NCBI GenBank assembly: GCA_035048485.1
Contig: CM068590.1
Span: 18,464,774 to 18,528,773 of the forward strand
DNA from: Pteria penguin
Lineage: Eukaryota; Mollusca; Bivalvia; Pterioida; Pteriidae
Reading direction: 5' to 3'
Length of the DNA: 64,000 nt
The position numbers were made by a program, and so were the translations under genes. Below are positions 22,050 to 35,822 of the stretch, piece by piece (position 1 is the stretch's first letter; every line of letters starts with the position of its first letter). The notes below the pieces were generated by a model. It was not told where the DNA came from. It searched no databases and saw only the letters and a list, made by a program, of their open reading frames with translations.

Positions 22050-23330
22050 AAATATACTTAACAATCATTATCTGTATACATGTGCGTATTTATGCACATT
22101 TGCACATTATGCACATTTATGCTCCGCCCAAGCCATCATCAAGATACATAATAATCTTCAGACCGCTATCTCTCTTTTCAATACCTCACCACTGGTCGCA
22201 TTACCTTAGTAAATATATGTGCTGCACTTTATAATCAAAATGACAACACGTTTAAGACAAAGTACCCTACCTTATCGTCTCTATGAAAATTAAAAAAAAA
22301 TGCAAATTCTAAATGTTGCCTGTGTTCATTAAAAATTGAAATCTGGGGATAAGCTGATTTAAGATCAAATGTAAAAACATAGTCCCCTTTCTCAGACATG
22401 GATCTAGCTACTGAATCTTCTAAACTGAATTCAACTTATGTTTGTAAAAAGTTATATGTCTACACTCAAGCACAAGACGTACCTTACCCCTTCTGTTAAA
22501 AGCAACTGTGAGTGAATTAATGTGAATGATGGTGTTTCATAGAATGGTATCTTGTAACCTTTATTCAAGACATCTAAAATGTAAACATCAGCCCCAATTC
22601 GGGCACATTTATCAATACAAGAATGTAATCTATCTACAGGGCTAACTACAGGATTCAAAGAAGCATTACTTAACTTGAATTTCTGTCGCGTAGCTTCACA
22701 TCCAGGGGCACCTCGTCACTGTCCCGGTTTTCACAGGCAAAACATAACCCTGGTTTCAGTCCAAAAGTTGCTGTATTAGATATGACACTCGAAACGGTCT
22801 GATGAACAGGTGTTTGCTGTACGGTGTAAGGAGCGTATCTAGGACTATAACGAGGCTTCTTTTTCTTTTCTTCCTGTCTTAACATTCCGCCCTAGCCTCA
22901 GCTTTGTAAATCTTTTCTTCATTATAGCTGTCCTCTGCTAACTGATGAGTCTCATATTGTTCAACTAATTTCCAACTAAACTAAAAATTGTCCGCTAATG
23001 TTATGTGTTTTTGTCCATGAAAAAGAAGCACCATACCTTCTTTGATACTCTGTCTCGCCTCCGTATTTCAGGAACTGACTATTGTAAAGGGTTATCTGCA
23101 ATTCTCAGCTTGTCCATGACTTTAACACTGTGCTTAAACTGTGCCTCATTGTCTTTCCTCTTTAAATTATAATCCAATCTATCTTGGTCGTGTTTTTTGC
23201 ATTAATTAGCCGTTGTCTGTCCGAAAAATTTGCCTCAAAAGCTGCTAATTTACTAGAAAGTAAGTCTTTTAAACCGCTCATGGAATCATAGACTGAAATT
23301 CTAACCTCTTGTTGAAACGAGGCACTGCTT
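22050..23330 (-). mobile_element. DIRS/Ngaro-like retroelement relic
   Basis: Read on the minus strand, 23,330-22,890 gives a gag-like stretch. Then comes a Tyr/Pro-rich segment with CFAC, a relic of a zinc knuckle (22,885-22,670). RT pieces follow: RIGADVYILDVLNKGYKIPF (22,658-22,452), GDYVFTFDLKSAYPQISI (near 22,390-22,340, motif A), FTKVMRPVVRY (near 22,190) and YLDDGLGGA (near 22,130, catalytic motif). Stops and frameshifts separate the pieces. The FTKVMRP and YLDDG spacing is typical of RTs of tyrosine-recombinase retrotransposons. The family name is from motif memory, not from a search. Confidence 0.6.
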
Positions 23331-23774
23331 TGGACGTTTTATATTAGAATTTTCATAGGATGTCATATCGGCAAAGAACGTGTGTTCAAGTTGGCGCACG
23401 GGCCTAGATTGACCAGTGTTCTTACATGAATAACCACAGTCACGTGACTAACTCTCTATACAATTTGCCTATCTCGAAGAAAAATAATTCCCGCTATACT
23501 CTCTACGATCGAAAGGCGGGAATATATTATTATTCCAGGGAACACGTTTACACGTAAAATACTACTTACTCTTTTGGATCTCTTTGCTGCATAAGACTAA
23601 ATAATGAAGGCATACACCAGGCAAGTGCCGTCATTGTATAAGTGAAATCCTTATAGAGTGGTCTGAAATATAACATAAAAAATGTGTTCAATGAGCATCA
23701 TCTATGATACTGTTCCAGAAGTATGTTAAATTTCACCTCACATTTTCTTACGTCATTTTTTCGACTAAGAAGGA

Positions 23775-24275
23775 AACACGCTTATTTTATTTAGAAAACG
23801 CGACTTGTACTTTGCTGTTCTACGATTCTTTCCATGTACAAGATCTTATAACTGCCGCCTCGATGTCATCTTAGGATAACCTTTCATTACAAATAAGAGT
23901 GCTAGAGATCTTTCGGTGTTATTTTGCATACCAATGACTTTAGGGGGTATTGTACCACCCGATCACTTTCGAATGATAATATAAAAAGAATCTAATTGAA
24001 GATGGCGGTGCCCTTTACATCATCACCGCGGACGCCAAAAAGGATTTATAGCCTTTTGACTTCATTGTTTGTGTTCTTTTTTTCAAAAAACTGTTTGAAA
24101 AGATCTATTTCATTGGTCCAAAAGTATCCACTTCAATCGCTTTCATTGGCTACAGAATGGAGGACGTAGATAAGTTAAAGGTTATCCTGAGATAGCCTCA
24201 AATCGGCAGTTGTAAAATCTTTTACCTGTATCATAGAGGAAGGAAGTACAAGTAGCGTTTTAATAAGATTGAGAG
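23775..24275. mobile_element. Fold-back repeat, about 500 bp
   Basis: The arm at 23,780-23,893 (GCGACTTGTACTT, ATAACTGCCGCCTCGATGTC, TAGGATAACCTTT) pairs with the reverse complement of 24,165-24,275 (AAGGTTATCCTGAGATAGCC, AAGTACAAGTAGCG). Divergence of the arms suggests an old palindromic MITE. No coding capacity. Confidence 0.6.
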
Positions 24276-25679
24276 GGAAACATTTAGACATCTATATCCA
24301 TCATATACCTTACACCATTCTCTCCCGAATGATCGGTATTACTACCACAGCAATAAAAATGTTAAACTTTCGATGAAAACTCTTGCACTGTATAACACAG
24401 ATCATGTGTAACCCACTTTAAGAATAATCTTTTCTAAGTCAATTCCTAGCTATCTTTTCTAATTGTCTTATATCACTATTTCAAATCATTTATGTAAGTT
24501 GTTTACTTGTTTCTTAATCGTTGTAAAATAAATAAAGTTTAAAGTTTTGTTTTATTTGGTTAATACTTAGATTTGATGAATTAATGAACAAAGGGGTTAA
24601 ATTGGGTAGTAGTATAGATTCACTACTGTTATTTTACCCGCTGGGCTTATACAACGTCTGCACAGAGATTTTATCATATTTGCATCTTTTTACTATCAGA
24701 ATATTTTTCAATGTTCTATCAATGAATGAGAGAGTATATGTTATAGATTTCTTTAAACGATCCAGTTTCATAGCTTTATCATAAGCATACTGGAGCAGTT
24801 TGTATTCTTTATTTTCATATCATGTTCTCTTTCTATCACCTACTCTATGCTCTATCACCTCTACTTCCTTTTCTAGGGGAATGTTTCCTATATCAATCCC
24901 TCTGTGAATGGAATCCTTCGCAAGTAAATAAAAGTAGACTTGTTTGTGAATTCACCTTCAAAAAAGAGAAAGGGTCTACTACAGGGGTCACCTCCCTTCT
25001 GCCACTGCCAAAGGAGCTCTTTTTTCAAATTATATTCATTTACGAAAGTTTAAATGTACATCGGTTTTTATCAGACTCTGAATTGGCGCAACACAATTGG
25101 TAAGGTAAAGTTTTGGATCCTGACCAAGAAGTCGTCCGTGTCTTTTCGGATTAGACAGTAAAACAAATGCGCCTTTTCAGGTCAGACGAGACACATAAAA
25201 CTGGTTAGGTGGTGTGTCTCAGTACATACATAATGTCATTGTTGATCTCAAACAGAAATTTTGATTATCATACATATATCCTGCTTTTAAATGCAGCGGC
25301 ACAAAAAGGGATGCTTGTCATATTGATATCTGATAATACTGAGTACATTATTTGTTAGTTTGATTAATTCAGACTTAAATTATGTAAGGCTCTATAATTC
25401 ATAAATGCATGTAAATGAACATATAGATCTGTGTATCATCTGTGGATCGGCAAGATAGCAATGCATGTATGATGTGATATGTTGAGTGAGGTACTGAGTG
25501 GGAGAAGAGACTGAGTGGAGGAGGACTGAGAATCATTCATTACTTTCTGATGTTAAATTATAATGAATATCATCAATAATCATTTTCTTTTTACAATTAT
25601 TCTCTACATTGTTCTTTTTCTCTTTTTTAGTTGCTTAACCTTAGGAATAATAATAAGAAGAATAACAACAAGAACAACA

Positions 25680-25799
<120 letters not shown>

Positions 25800-28700
25800 G
25801 TGGTGATTTAAAAAAAGTAAGTGTTTGTATTTGTCTAAAAACTATTCAGTAACATTTTAATGTAAGTAGAAAGTCATTATTATTTAAAATTAATAATAAG
25901 AAGAAAAAGGTGAGGTAAATGTCCTCTAAATAATATACGTAGAAAATTTCACTTCATGTTTCTGTGCCTTGCAGGCACCCCTTCACAAGAGGGTTTTTTT
26001 TGAAGATATACTAACAACTAAGTTTAGAACAGCCTCAGGAACTAACACAATGTATGTGACTAAAATCATGCTATGTGATCCAATATTACCACCATAGCAG
26101 CCATCTAGAAATATTAAAAGCTAGATTTTCTTCTAGCGCTGAAGACCAAAGTCTCACCATGGATAATGATAAAAGATTATCTATTTTAAGTCTTTTGCAC
26201 AGACTAAATTAGAAAATCTCCAGATTCGATTGAAGTTCTGATTATTTCTTCATTCAAATGATTCAATGAAGCTCAAATTCATAAAAGTTTGTCAAAGGAA
26301 AATCTCTTCCTTGAACACTCTTAATTTGTAACATTTGATGTTAAACATTAAGTAATACACGCATTTTGTTATATGCTTTGTGAGATGATAGACAAATCGG
26401 ATCTCAAAAAACGTATTTCTATAATCTAAGAATAGCAAACACAGAAAATTGTACATTTGTTTCTTAAAATAATTGTATTTCTGGCGGTAATACAAGATAG
26501 ATATGTTAACTAATATTATTCAATATGTTAATATGTATGTGTTGCTGTTGATGCAATTCTGTTCATTTACAGAAAAGTTATTCTAATAGTTCAGAGATCA
26601 GCTTTACAGGAATGGCATTGATTGAACAATGTGGTCACTTCAGAAGAATTTGTTTGATTAAAGAGGAGATAGTGGAAAGTCAGAAATGTGTTCTTCGACT
26701 GTCTCTCACTAATTTTTTTAAGCTTAAGGTGATATGTTTGTGATAATATAAAATTGGTCCTTCAGCTTCACAGGCTTTCTGTGACTTTCATGTTCATGTT
26801 ACCTTCTTCTATAAACAACAACAGATACAACCCTTTTCCCTACCATGATCAACAATGTCACTACATGTATTTTTGCCTGTCAGTGATGTACATAATGTCA
26901 CTGAGATGAAGACGTTTAGTCGAGTATCGCGTGTAATTTGTGTTTTGTGTTCATAGTTTTCATCTGGATACCATGATCGTTAAAACTGTCTGGGTTCCCC
27001 AGATTTAAGACTGTCTGGTTTCTTTTTTTTTTTTTTTACTATAGTATTAAAATATAAAGAGATGTATACATCTATTAGTTTGGTGTACCATATGCACATT
27101 TTTACACCTACTGTCTCTTCAATTATTGACCGAAACTGTGAAAATCCAAAGTGTGAATATTTGAGCAAACTAAACTCATCTTAAAGTACTCCCCAAAAAC
27201 TATTCAAAGGCGTTATGCATGAAGGAGGCACTCCTCAGTTTTTGATATTTGATATTCTGTTTCGATAGGAGATGGTTACTTGTACTAAATTAGCATATCC
27301 AAGGATTTTATTTTTGCCTTTTCCTTTTATATGTGAGTTTAAAATTAAAACATTACATTAACTGTAATGTTGCAAAGGTATCAGCAAAACATGTGCAATT
27401 TCTAAAATACCAATATCACATGCATGACAATTCTATAAACTGAATTCAAATGTACAATGATATACAGCGATATTTCATTATTCCATGCAAGTATATATAT
27501 TACTCATCTATTGCATAGCAAATTGTTAATATGATCTAATCTATTTTTTATATTACAATCGATCATTTGTTAGTATAAATTCACGCCAACATTTGTAAAT
27601 TGTAATTCCGTTACACTCGACCACTGAGTAAGAAAGTAAGTTTTTCAGACTACTTTAGTTCGTACAAATCTGCATACGTTTAACTAGTATTAATACTTTA
27701 GATAACCAATGAGGACAGTCTTACTGAAAAACTAATCATTCAACATTGTTATATTTTATATGTTTTGCTATAAGTTCTATCACAGGAAGTGTAACTAAAA
27801 TACTTCACGTACTAATGTTTATTTCTCAACTTAAAATAGTATGAATAATGAATGTACTCGTATATGACATCTGGGCCTGAATACTTGATTGAAATAAAAT
27901 AGAAAACTTTTGATGATAATATGACATTAAAAGCACAGGAAAAGATTTTTTATATAAATTCCATCATTGTATATATCGTGAAGTAGTCTCTTTTCATTTC
28001 AATTAATCATAACATGATTTTTGTTTTGTCATTATAGTGTGCCTTTATATATTTTACTCTTTATTGTGGGATATAAATTTAAACTTTTGTCGTGGGAATA
28101 AATTTGAATACATACTTGCCCCATCATTTCTCATACACTCTTTACTATTTCTGAAAAAAAACCCCCCAATAATGCGTCTATTGTAGTAGATAACTACTAT
28201 TTGTTAAGAGAATGTATCGTCAGGAGTTGGATGGAAATATGTATTAGAATACCATTAATTTATATTACTTTTAAAGCGTTTCATCGTAAACCAACATTGC
28301 GCATAACGTCAAAACCCGGAAAATTTCACTGAAAACCCATTATGACGTATCCGGGAAAAATTGCTTGATACCATCAGCCTTTTTATTTTGCATATAATCA
28401 CTTGATATTAGGAATATTGACAAATGTTTCATTTACGAAGTTAAACATGTTTGCATCAGTTGTTTGTTGGTTGCCCGATATCCGTCGCCATTTGTTTAAA
28501 TCTAAAAACCTTGGCTAAGCTAACTAGTGGTTAACCTTCATTTAACTGTTAACTTGACATAAAACGAAGCTCAGTTTTAAATTTCATGATGGTGCGAAAC
28601 ATACCTACTCAGAAGTAGTGTTATATCATATATATAACTTATTCTCCCAAATTTGTAACAGTTAAAGTTAGTTAACTTAGTTAAACTAGTCAGTGTGGTT

Positions 28701-29317
28701 ACTATTTGAATGACTTAAGCAGTTGTTATCAGAATGAGTAGAGTACTTACATATATACGTGTTAATGATCAGGTCATCTTGCGGGAAGCAGATATATACA
28801 TTTTTAATCTTAGCACACTTTGGTGTTTCGTTTCAGAAACATCGTTCAAAGGTACGTTGCGTTATCCAAGAACTTGATTTAAAAAAATAGCTACAATCTT
28901 CTGCTTTTGAGTCACATGTTTACATTTTAACTGTGGTTTTCAATTATTCCTTTCTTTAAAATTTTTATTTAAATTTACCTATTTATCTTCATTTGTCATA
29001 TTACTATGATATTACCTCATCGTTTTATTAAGGTATTTTGCTGTTTCTTATTCCTAAATCTGTTTGAAATTTATTGGAATTCTCTGATAAATAATTAATC
29101 GTTTACAATTGAAAGGATTACACATTTAAATGGATGGTTTCGGTTTAACGATTATACTTTCAACATATTATTTTTCTATAGTACTCTTCTGTCACAGGGA
29201 GAGGGAAAGATATCTGAGTTAGCTGTAGGGCAAAAATCGTCAAGGAAATATACAATAAAAGGTGATAACAAGTAATAAAATACATGCAATGACATTACAA
29301 AAATATTGATTGTACGA

Positions 29318-29410
29318 CAGGTGAGATATCGACCGAGGACGGTCAATTTAGTAACAAATGATACTCAATTGATGTGGTTAACCGATTTACGGGCTTACCA
29401 ATTTTAATTT
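29318..29410. repeat. Dispersed repeat with inverse relative at 38,480-38,570
   Basis: Shares GACGGTCAATTTAGTAAC and TGTGGTTAACCGATTTACGG with the reverse complement of 38,480-38,570. A shorter relative lies at 5,225-5,280 and its copy at 52,925-52,985 (TTGGTGTAGTTAACCCGTTT). Confidence 0.6.
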
Positions 29411-30282
29411 GAAATTAATCTTGGGGGGTGGGGGTGGGAGGGGGTTGTTTTTTTGTTTTTGTTTTTTGTATTTGTAACAGCAATGACATTTGTGAATGAG
29501 GTAGAAAAACTAAATATAGTTCAAATTTAAGATGACGAAGTACTATTTACTTTATTAGTAAATAAATTAATCTTCGAAATAGGTCTTGTATAAGACTTTC
29601 ACAGTAAGACAATGCAAGCTTATGTTATGTATATCTTGCTTATGATTTGTTTGTTAACAATTCTGTTTCTCAAAATTTTATTTTCAAGCATTATCTGTTT
29701 TACTGGTAATGCATTTTACAATTACCATAATAAACGGAATAAGAATGATGTACTAGCAAATAAAATACGAGTACTGGATAATGGAATAGTATGGGTATAC
29801 ACAAGCTCAGTCTTGTGGCCATTATTTTGACGTAATATTCTCCCAATCAGCTATTGTATAAACACAGCTCAGTTGTTAGCTTTCGAGCAACTGTTGCGAG
29901 TCTCTAAAGTACTTGAATACATATAACTGATATAATAACAATAACAAAAAACCGAAACACTGAAGTCTATAATTCGGTACATATTACAGGAAAAAACCAA
30001 GAAAATGAAGGCATTGATGGTCTGTTGCAATCTTATTTTGCTGTGTCTAATCATGCCATTTCTAGGAATGATTGCCATAACGTTTGTGCTGATAATCGAC
30101 TTAATTGTCTTGACACGTGTGTGATCTTCCGAAATACAGCTGTCTGTCCTATCAGATGTGAACGTGCATATAGCTCGTGTTTGAGTGGGTGTTAAATGAA
30201 AACATTACAATACATTCAATGTTCAGTGTAAGACAATAAACAATCGATTGAGTATCTGAGTTATCTTATATATAAAAATCAT

Positions 30283-30316
<34 letters not shown>

Positions 30317-30655
30317 ATCCTTTTAAGAACAATATTACTGGTTGTGATTATCACATTTTTCTATTTTGGCCTTTCGCTAGGTGGTGGATTTATTTGATTT
30401 TGAGAGGTATAGTTTCTGACTTATGCAATTACGTTGTTTCTTGTGTAGTGTGCGCGAACAACCAATTGAAATATTTTAGCTGTTAACATATTATTATCAG
30501 AGCCACTAACCCATATTTCTGATTGATCTGTATATGTTAGTTTCATTAGAAATATCTGTTGACTCATATCATTAACTATTTCCTCTTTGTTTTATACTTT
30601 TAAACTAACAGTTTAAACTACCATTATACTAAAATTGCTAAGTGAATCATTATTA

Positions 30656-30656
<1 letters not shown>

Positions 30657-30718
<62 letters not shown>
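30657..30718. repeat. (GT)n microsatellite
   Basis: A pure GT tract of about 31 units, about 190 bp upstream of the C4-like gene start codon. Confidence 0.95.
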
Positions 30719-30722
<4 letters not shown>

Positions 30723-30908
30723 GGAAGTTTCCAAATAGAATTTATACTTTTGGTTTATTATTAGATTTGCCGTCACCATATACGAGAAATATTCGTGGTG
30801 TGACGTTAAAACAAAAATAATATTATTATATTTTGTTGTTGATGATGATATTGTTGTTATTATTGTTGTTCTTGTTCTCTGCAGGATTGATTTATATCTT
30901 GATTTCAG

Positions 30909-33900
30909 ATGAAGTTCATAATTCTCATGCTGCTTTTGCCTGCTGCAATTTTCCAACAGTACAACTGTGATGATATGTTGACAGAGGAAATAAGAACCTT
31001 GCGAAATAATATCAACGCTTTGGAAACGTATGTGAAACAAAAGATTTCTGAGGTATCTGAAGCGAAAGGTAATGTATATGTATACATGTAGTGTGCATTC
31101 ACAAAAGACCCATTTATCACTTTTTATATGAACAATTAATGAACAATTAATTTGCGTATTACTACTGCAAACAGGCTGCTCACATTCAGTAAAACCTAAC
31201 CAACATTATGGTGTGTGGCAGAATTCTAAAGCTGATGCCTGATTCTCCGTATCGTGTGATCTATATTTGACTTTCCATGCGTTAGTGATTGCCCCTTGTC
31301 TTATATTTTGGATTGACGCATATTCCATAAATTGATTTAATGAATATTTTAAAAGGCCAAACCTCGATATTATATTCATGTATGTTAGGATAATAACAGG
31401 AAATATGACATTCGTTCAGGTTAGTAAACCTTGGCATAACTGTTTACATTACATATTAATATAGCTCTACAAATACGATATTTATAACATATCACATGTG
31501 TTTTTCACACATTGTTTACAGTAAAATTACAATAAACACTGTTTGAAAGTTGCTTTAATTTATAATTAGAATATATGCGCAGGACTGGGAATCTAATAAG
31601 AAAATGCTATACAAATAAGAACATTGGATGTGAAAAATAATTATATGCATTTGTTTTGAAAAACGTTAAACACTCGTGCCTCTCTTTTTTTTTATAGGTT
31701 TAACCTACTTTTGTTTATAGGTTTAACCTACTTTTGTTTATAGGTTTAACCTACTTTTGTGAAATCGACAGAAAACAAAGAGAAATAAGTATAGGATTCG
31801 ATTATCTGAATTCTGAGACAGGAAAAACCAATTTAAAACATTTCACTGGGAATTAATCTTTTACCCTGAAATCTAGGGATTTTGCAATTTTAAACTATAA
31901 ACCTTTCCACAGTGAAACACCATTAAAGGTATAATATATGATATATACAGTACATGTTAAAGAAAAAGTGGACATTGCAATGGTGAACATTCAATATCAT
32001 CGAGGTCTCCTATGGTGAGGTTATAATATAAAATTATCGACTTCAATTGAGAGCAATGCTTGGTTTTGCGGACCTGACGTGCAAAACATTGGATCTTTTC
32101 CTGTTGTTGAGTTAGATTTTCATTTGATTGGCAACTGTTAAATAGACATTAACTATGCGCTATTCACACATGCTTTGCCTTATTATTGTTATACTCCTAC
32201 ATACCATGTCTTATTAGCATTTTCTTTTTAGAATATAAGTCCTATATATGCTTTTTATATATATTTCCAAATAATTACATTAAATAGTGATTTCAATTCC
32301 ATTGATTTGTTGTAAACTATGTAAAATACGTATAGAAAACACATGAAGGATCTCAAAATCTGCAGTGTGTGACAAGCATCACGACAAAACGGAAACATAA
32401 AGCCTCGAATAGTAAATATCATTTTCTAATACATAGTTTATCATGCGAGAAATAACCAGTTTATACTCACAGTCTAACTCTTAAATCGGAAGTTTCCACA
32501 GCTATTTTCCTGTTCCCATCCGAATAGGGTATGGAGGTTAAGCCCCTTGTATTTCTTTGGGGTTCGCATTTGTCTGAATATGACACTAAACATGATATTG
32601 TCCCCTTTATTCCATGGACTATGAGATATTGGTTTACCCTTCGGTACGTCTTCGTTCTTTAATTATAATGTTTCACTTTAATACATATTACAGATACAGA
32701 TATTTTGGGACCTGACCATACTAAATAACCATCTTAACTTTTTGACTATAATTGATTTGACATAATACGTGTATACATGTATATACATATATTTGTTCAC
32801 CTGCGTTTCCGACACCGAAATTTCAGGCAGACAGCATTTCTTGCCTTGAATGGGAAATTTGACTTCGTGTTCCTGTCTCCTTCGTATGTTCATGCGTGTA
32901 TATTTATGTATTTACCTCCCCGATTTAAAAGGGCATTACAGGGCTTTTGCAACGCATGCAACTAGGGGACGCTTACACCTCCTGGGCACCTGGTCTCACC
33001 TCGATTTTATTGGGGTTTGCATTTGTCTGAAAAAGACACTAAAAACGTAATCGTCCCCTTTATTCCATGGACTATGAGATATGGTTTACCCTTCGGTACT
33101 TCTTCGATTTTTACTTGTAATGTTTCATTCTAATACATATTACTGATTATATAGGTGTATTTGTATTAAATAGGAAGCAGTGTCGTCTATACAAGGTGGG
33201 GCAAGAAGACGTGTCCAAACGGCGCTCAGTTGGTGTATTCAGGTATTCGGCATAAGACATTCATCATCTCAACTTCTGTGATGTATAATATCTGTTATAT
33301 TCAGATATTGTATTTGTGATGAAAATATTTTGTTAAAAATATTCTCTTATAGGTTACACCGGAGGATCTTTTTGGGACAATCAGGGTAGTGCAGCTGAAT
33401 ATGTCTGTCTTCCTAAGGATCCACAATGGGGAATTTATGTAGATGGGCGGGAGGGAGACAGCGCTTACATGTATGGAACAGAATATGAGACGATCAGATT
33501 GAAAGATGGAAGGAAAGATCTTCATAATCTCGATGTACCATGTGCTGTCTGCTGGAAAAAAGGTCCCTCAGCCGTCAATATGATACCAGGTTAACAAATA
33601 ACTTTTTGTAGTTGAATAATATAATGGGGATAAGGAATAAGTATTAATTTAATAAGCATACAACGTCAAGAAAAACCTGATTTGCTCCAAAATCATGGTT
33701 TTGACGTATTAAACATATGCTTACTTTCATTGCAATGCGTGTAAACTATGTATCTACATCAGTGGAGTGAGGAGTTTTACTTCGATAGACCGGCCAAAAT
33801 CGGTTCTGTAACAGAAATACAAGCTTATGTTGTGATGTTTTTTTCTTGTTTATTCTTCGTTTTTGAGGTGCCTTTGTGAAAGAGCCTAATGTGTCTTTGT

Positions 33901-35211
33901 TCTTTCTTCTTGTAGCAATTGCTGTTAAGTTTTGTAATGAAATGGACAATCCTACCTTTGAGAATAAGACAGTTAGGTAGAATAAGTGTTTAAATACCAT
34001 CAGTTAGAAAGATGAAAGATACCTCTTTACATTTATAAATTTCAAATACAAATCTCCTAAATGCTTCCACTGTATTTGAAGTAAAGCTTTTCATACAAAT
34101 TAGTATTTGCATACAGAACATATCTAGCAATATGGTTATGATTATTGCTCCCGAAAGACAAACTATTTCCCGAATGAAAATTCGGTTTGAACGAGGGATA
34201 TTACTACACTCTAATTAAGAAATGGTTTTGCTATTCTCGCTGTGTGTGCTGTGACGTTATCCTGCTTCAATATTAGACCCCAGCCATTGTTTCTGAGAAA
34301 CGGAACAACAACATGGACCAGAATTTTCTCCCCATATTATTGAGCAGTGAGTGCTCATTGACAATAACAAGCTGTGTTCGCCGCGCACCACAGATGCCTC
34401 CCCACACCATAACGCTGCCACCTCCAAATCGATCCACTTATATTATACAGCATCCGGAATTGCGTTTACTCCGTCGTCTCCATACCCCTTCCGTCTGCGA
34501 ATTTCAAACAAAATCGCTAAAAAGCACTCGTGACCAATCCATTAGACGTAACCGGATGTGACGTTGTGCCCAATTACGCGGATTAATTCGATGGCGTGCT
34601 GTCAATGCCGTTCTCTTGTATGGACGGCGAGTTCTATTTTCGGCATTTATGTGAGGATTCCTAACAGACTCGATGTCTAGTGGCATACACGGCAGTATTC
34701 GTGGCAGTCACAAATTGATTCGAAGATGGATCACTCGGATGTAGCGGTCCTCGTTGGGAATGGTAACACGCGGTCTCCCGCTTTCTCGTTGATCAAGTTT
34801 GTTGAAATCTTCGTCATAACAAACTAACAGTTTTTTACTGCAATCAACTGCACCTTCAACGGTCATCTGCGTTATTCCAGCTTGCAGCATCCCTTTTGCC
34901 CACTCCCTGACTTCTTTGCGCAACCTTGGCATAGTTGATTTAATCACAATAGTGATTTTGCTCTCCGATTTCGTCTTAACTATTGATAAAGTGATTAAAA
35001 GTCTAGATACACGTGGTCAATATCGCCTAGCATGGACTTTGGGCCCCTTATTCTCACCGCGTCGCCAGAGGAGTTAAGCTTTACTAAGCATGACCATTTA
35101 ACATTGAAATGTAACGGACAACGATTCATATTTGATATTAAATAATTTAAATTTTCAAAATTGCAGAGTATCTCAATCCAATTTATTAATATACCTCTCT
35201 TTTTTGTTCAG

Positions 35212-35252
<41 letters not shown>

Positions 35253-35776
35253 GTATGTATGTATGTATGTATGTATGTATGTATGTATGTATGTATGTAT
35301 GTATGTATGTATGTATCCATGCATGCATGCGTGTATGTATGTATGTATGTATGTATGTATGTATGTATGTATGTATGTATGTATGTATGTATGTATGTAT
35401 GTATGTATGTATGTATGTATGTATGTATGTATGTATGTATGTATGTATGTATGCGTGCGTGTATGTATGTGTGTGTGTTTGTACGTATGTATGCAAATAC
35501 AGTTTAATACAATCGCCCTTTTTCTTATTTTCAGCACGCAAACAATGTTACAGGGGATGGCATTCTGAATACCATGGTTATCTTATGGCTGGATATCACG
35601 CGTTTAAATCTGCCACACAATACGTTTGTGTGGACGAAAAGCCAGAAAGTCTTTATTCTGGTTATGGCAATGACGACGGTAGTCTGCTGTACAAGGTGGA
35701 AGGCATATGCGGATCTTTGAAGTGTCCACCGTATGTAGATGGCAGAGAGCTCACATGTGTTGTTTGTACACGATGA
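30909..35776 (+). CDS. Short-chain collagen C4-like secreted protein
   Basis: Four exons code for about 235 residues: 30,909-31,068, 33,174-33,242, 33,353-33,589 and 35,535-35,776. All introns are phase 1 with AG/GT ends and the frame joins cleanly. Exon 1 gives a signal peptide (MKFIILMLLLPAAIFQQYNC) and a short heptad-like helix (IRTLRNNINALETYVKQKI). The rest is the cysteine-rich domain that is annotated short-chain collagen C4-like in molluscs: VYTRWGKKTCPNGAQLVYSG, YTGGSFW, AAEYVCLPKDP, MYGTEYE, DVPCAVCWKK, CYRGWHSEYHGYLMAGY, ATQYVCVDEKPES, YKVEGICGSLKCPP and GRELTCVVC near the stop. No Gly-X-Y collagen stretch is present. Likely extracellular; ligand unknown. An AG immediately before the ATG suggests a 5'-leader intron. 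No break was found. Confidence 0.85.
31693..31765. repeat. 23-bp tandem triplication
   Basis: Three near-identical units of TAGGTTTAACCTACTTTTGT plus TTA, each carrying the palindrome AGGTTTAACCT. Located in intron 1 of the C4-like gene. Confidence 0.9.
32560..33150 (+). mobile_element. Dispersed element, two copies in intron 1 of the C4-like gene
   Basis: A partial copy (32,560-32,700) and a longer copy (32,810-33,150) share ATTCCATGGACTATGAGATA and GGTTTACCCTTCGGTAC. The longer copy contains the inverse of the GGTGCCCGGGAGGAG core (32,935-33,005) and matches 6,620-6,960. It ends about 25 bp before exon 2. Confidence 0.65.
34215..34960 (-). mobile_element. Tc1-like transposase relic
   Basis: Minus-strand pieces resemble Tc1 transposase in order: an N-terminal helix-turn-helix segment (MPRLRKEVREWAKGMLQAGI; frame 34,947-34,708), a linker with RRPYKRTALTARHR and DWSRVLFSDF (34,686-34,504), then ALWCGEASVVRGE near 34,400. 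Stops and frameshifts interrupt it. It lies in intron 3 of the C4-like gene, on the opposite strand. Terminal repeats were not found. Confidence 0.65.
35214..35490. repeat. (GTAT)n microsatellite next to a splice acceptor
   Basis: About 270 bp of GTAT repeats with a CATGCATGCATGC interruption. It ends about 45 bp before exon 4 of the C4-like gene. The tract is open in several frames and runs into exon 4 in one of them, which is an artefact. Confidence 0.95.
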
Positions 35777-35816
35777 ACAGTGTCATCAAGAAATGTGTCT
35801 AATAATGCAGACGGCA

Positions 35817-35822
35817 AATAAA
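35817..35822 (+). terminator. Poly(A) signal AATAAA of the C4-like gene
   Basis: AATAAA lies 41 bp after the stop codon of the plus-strand gene; a second one follows near 35,862. Confidence 0.6.

Noticed and set aside
30624..31040. Minus-strand frame with Thr-His repeats
   Set aside because: Translation of the (GT)n tract plus the reverse of C4-like exon 1.
35132..35776. Single 214-codon gene with Tyr-Val-Cys repeats
   Set aside because: The first part is translated GTAT microsatellite and intron; only the last 80 codons are real, as exon 4 of the C4-like gene.
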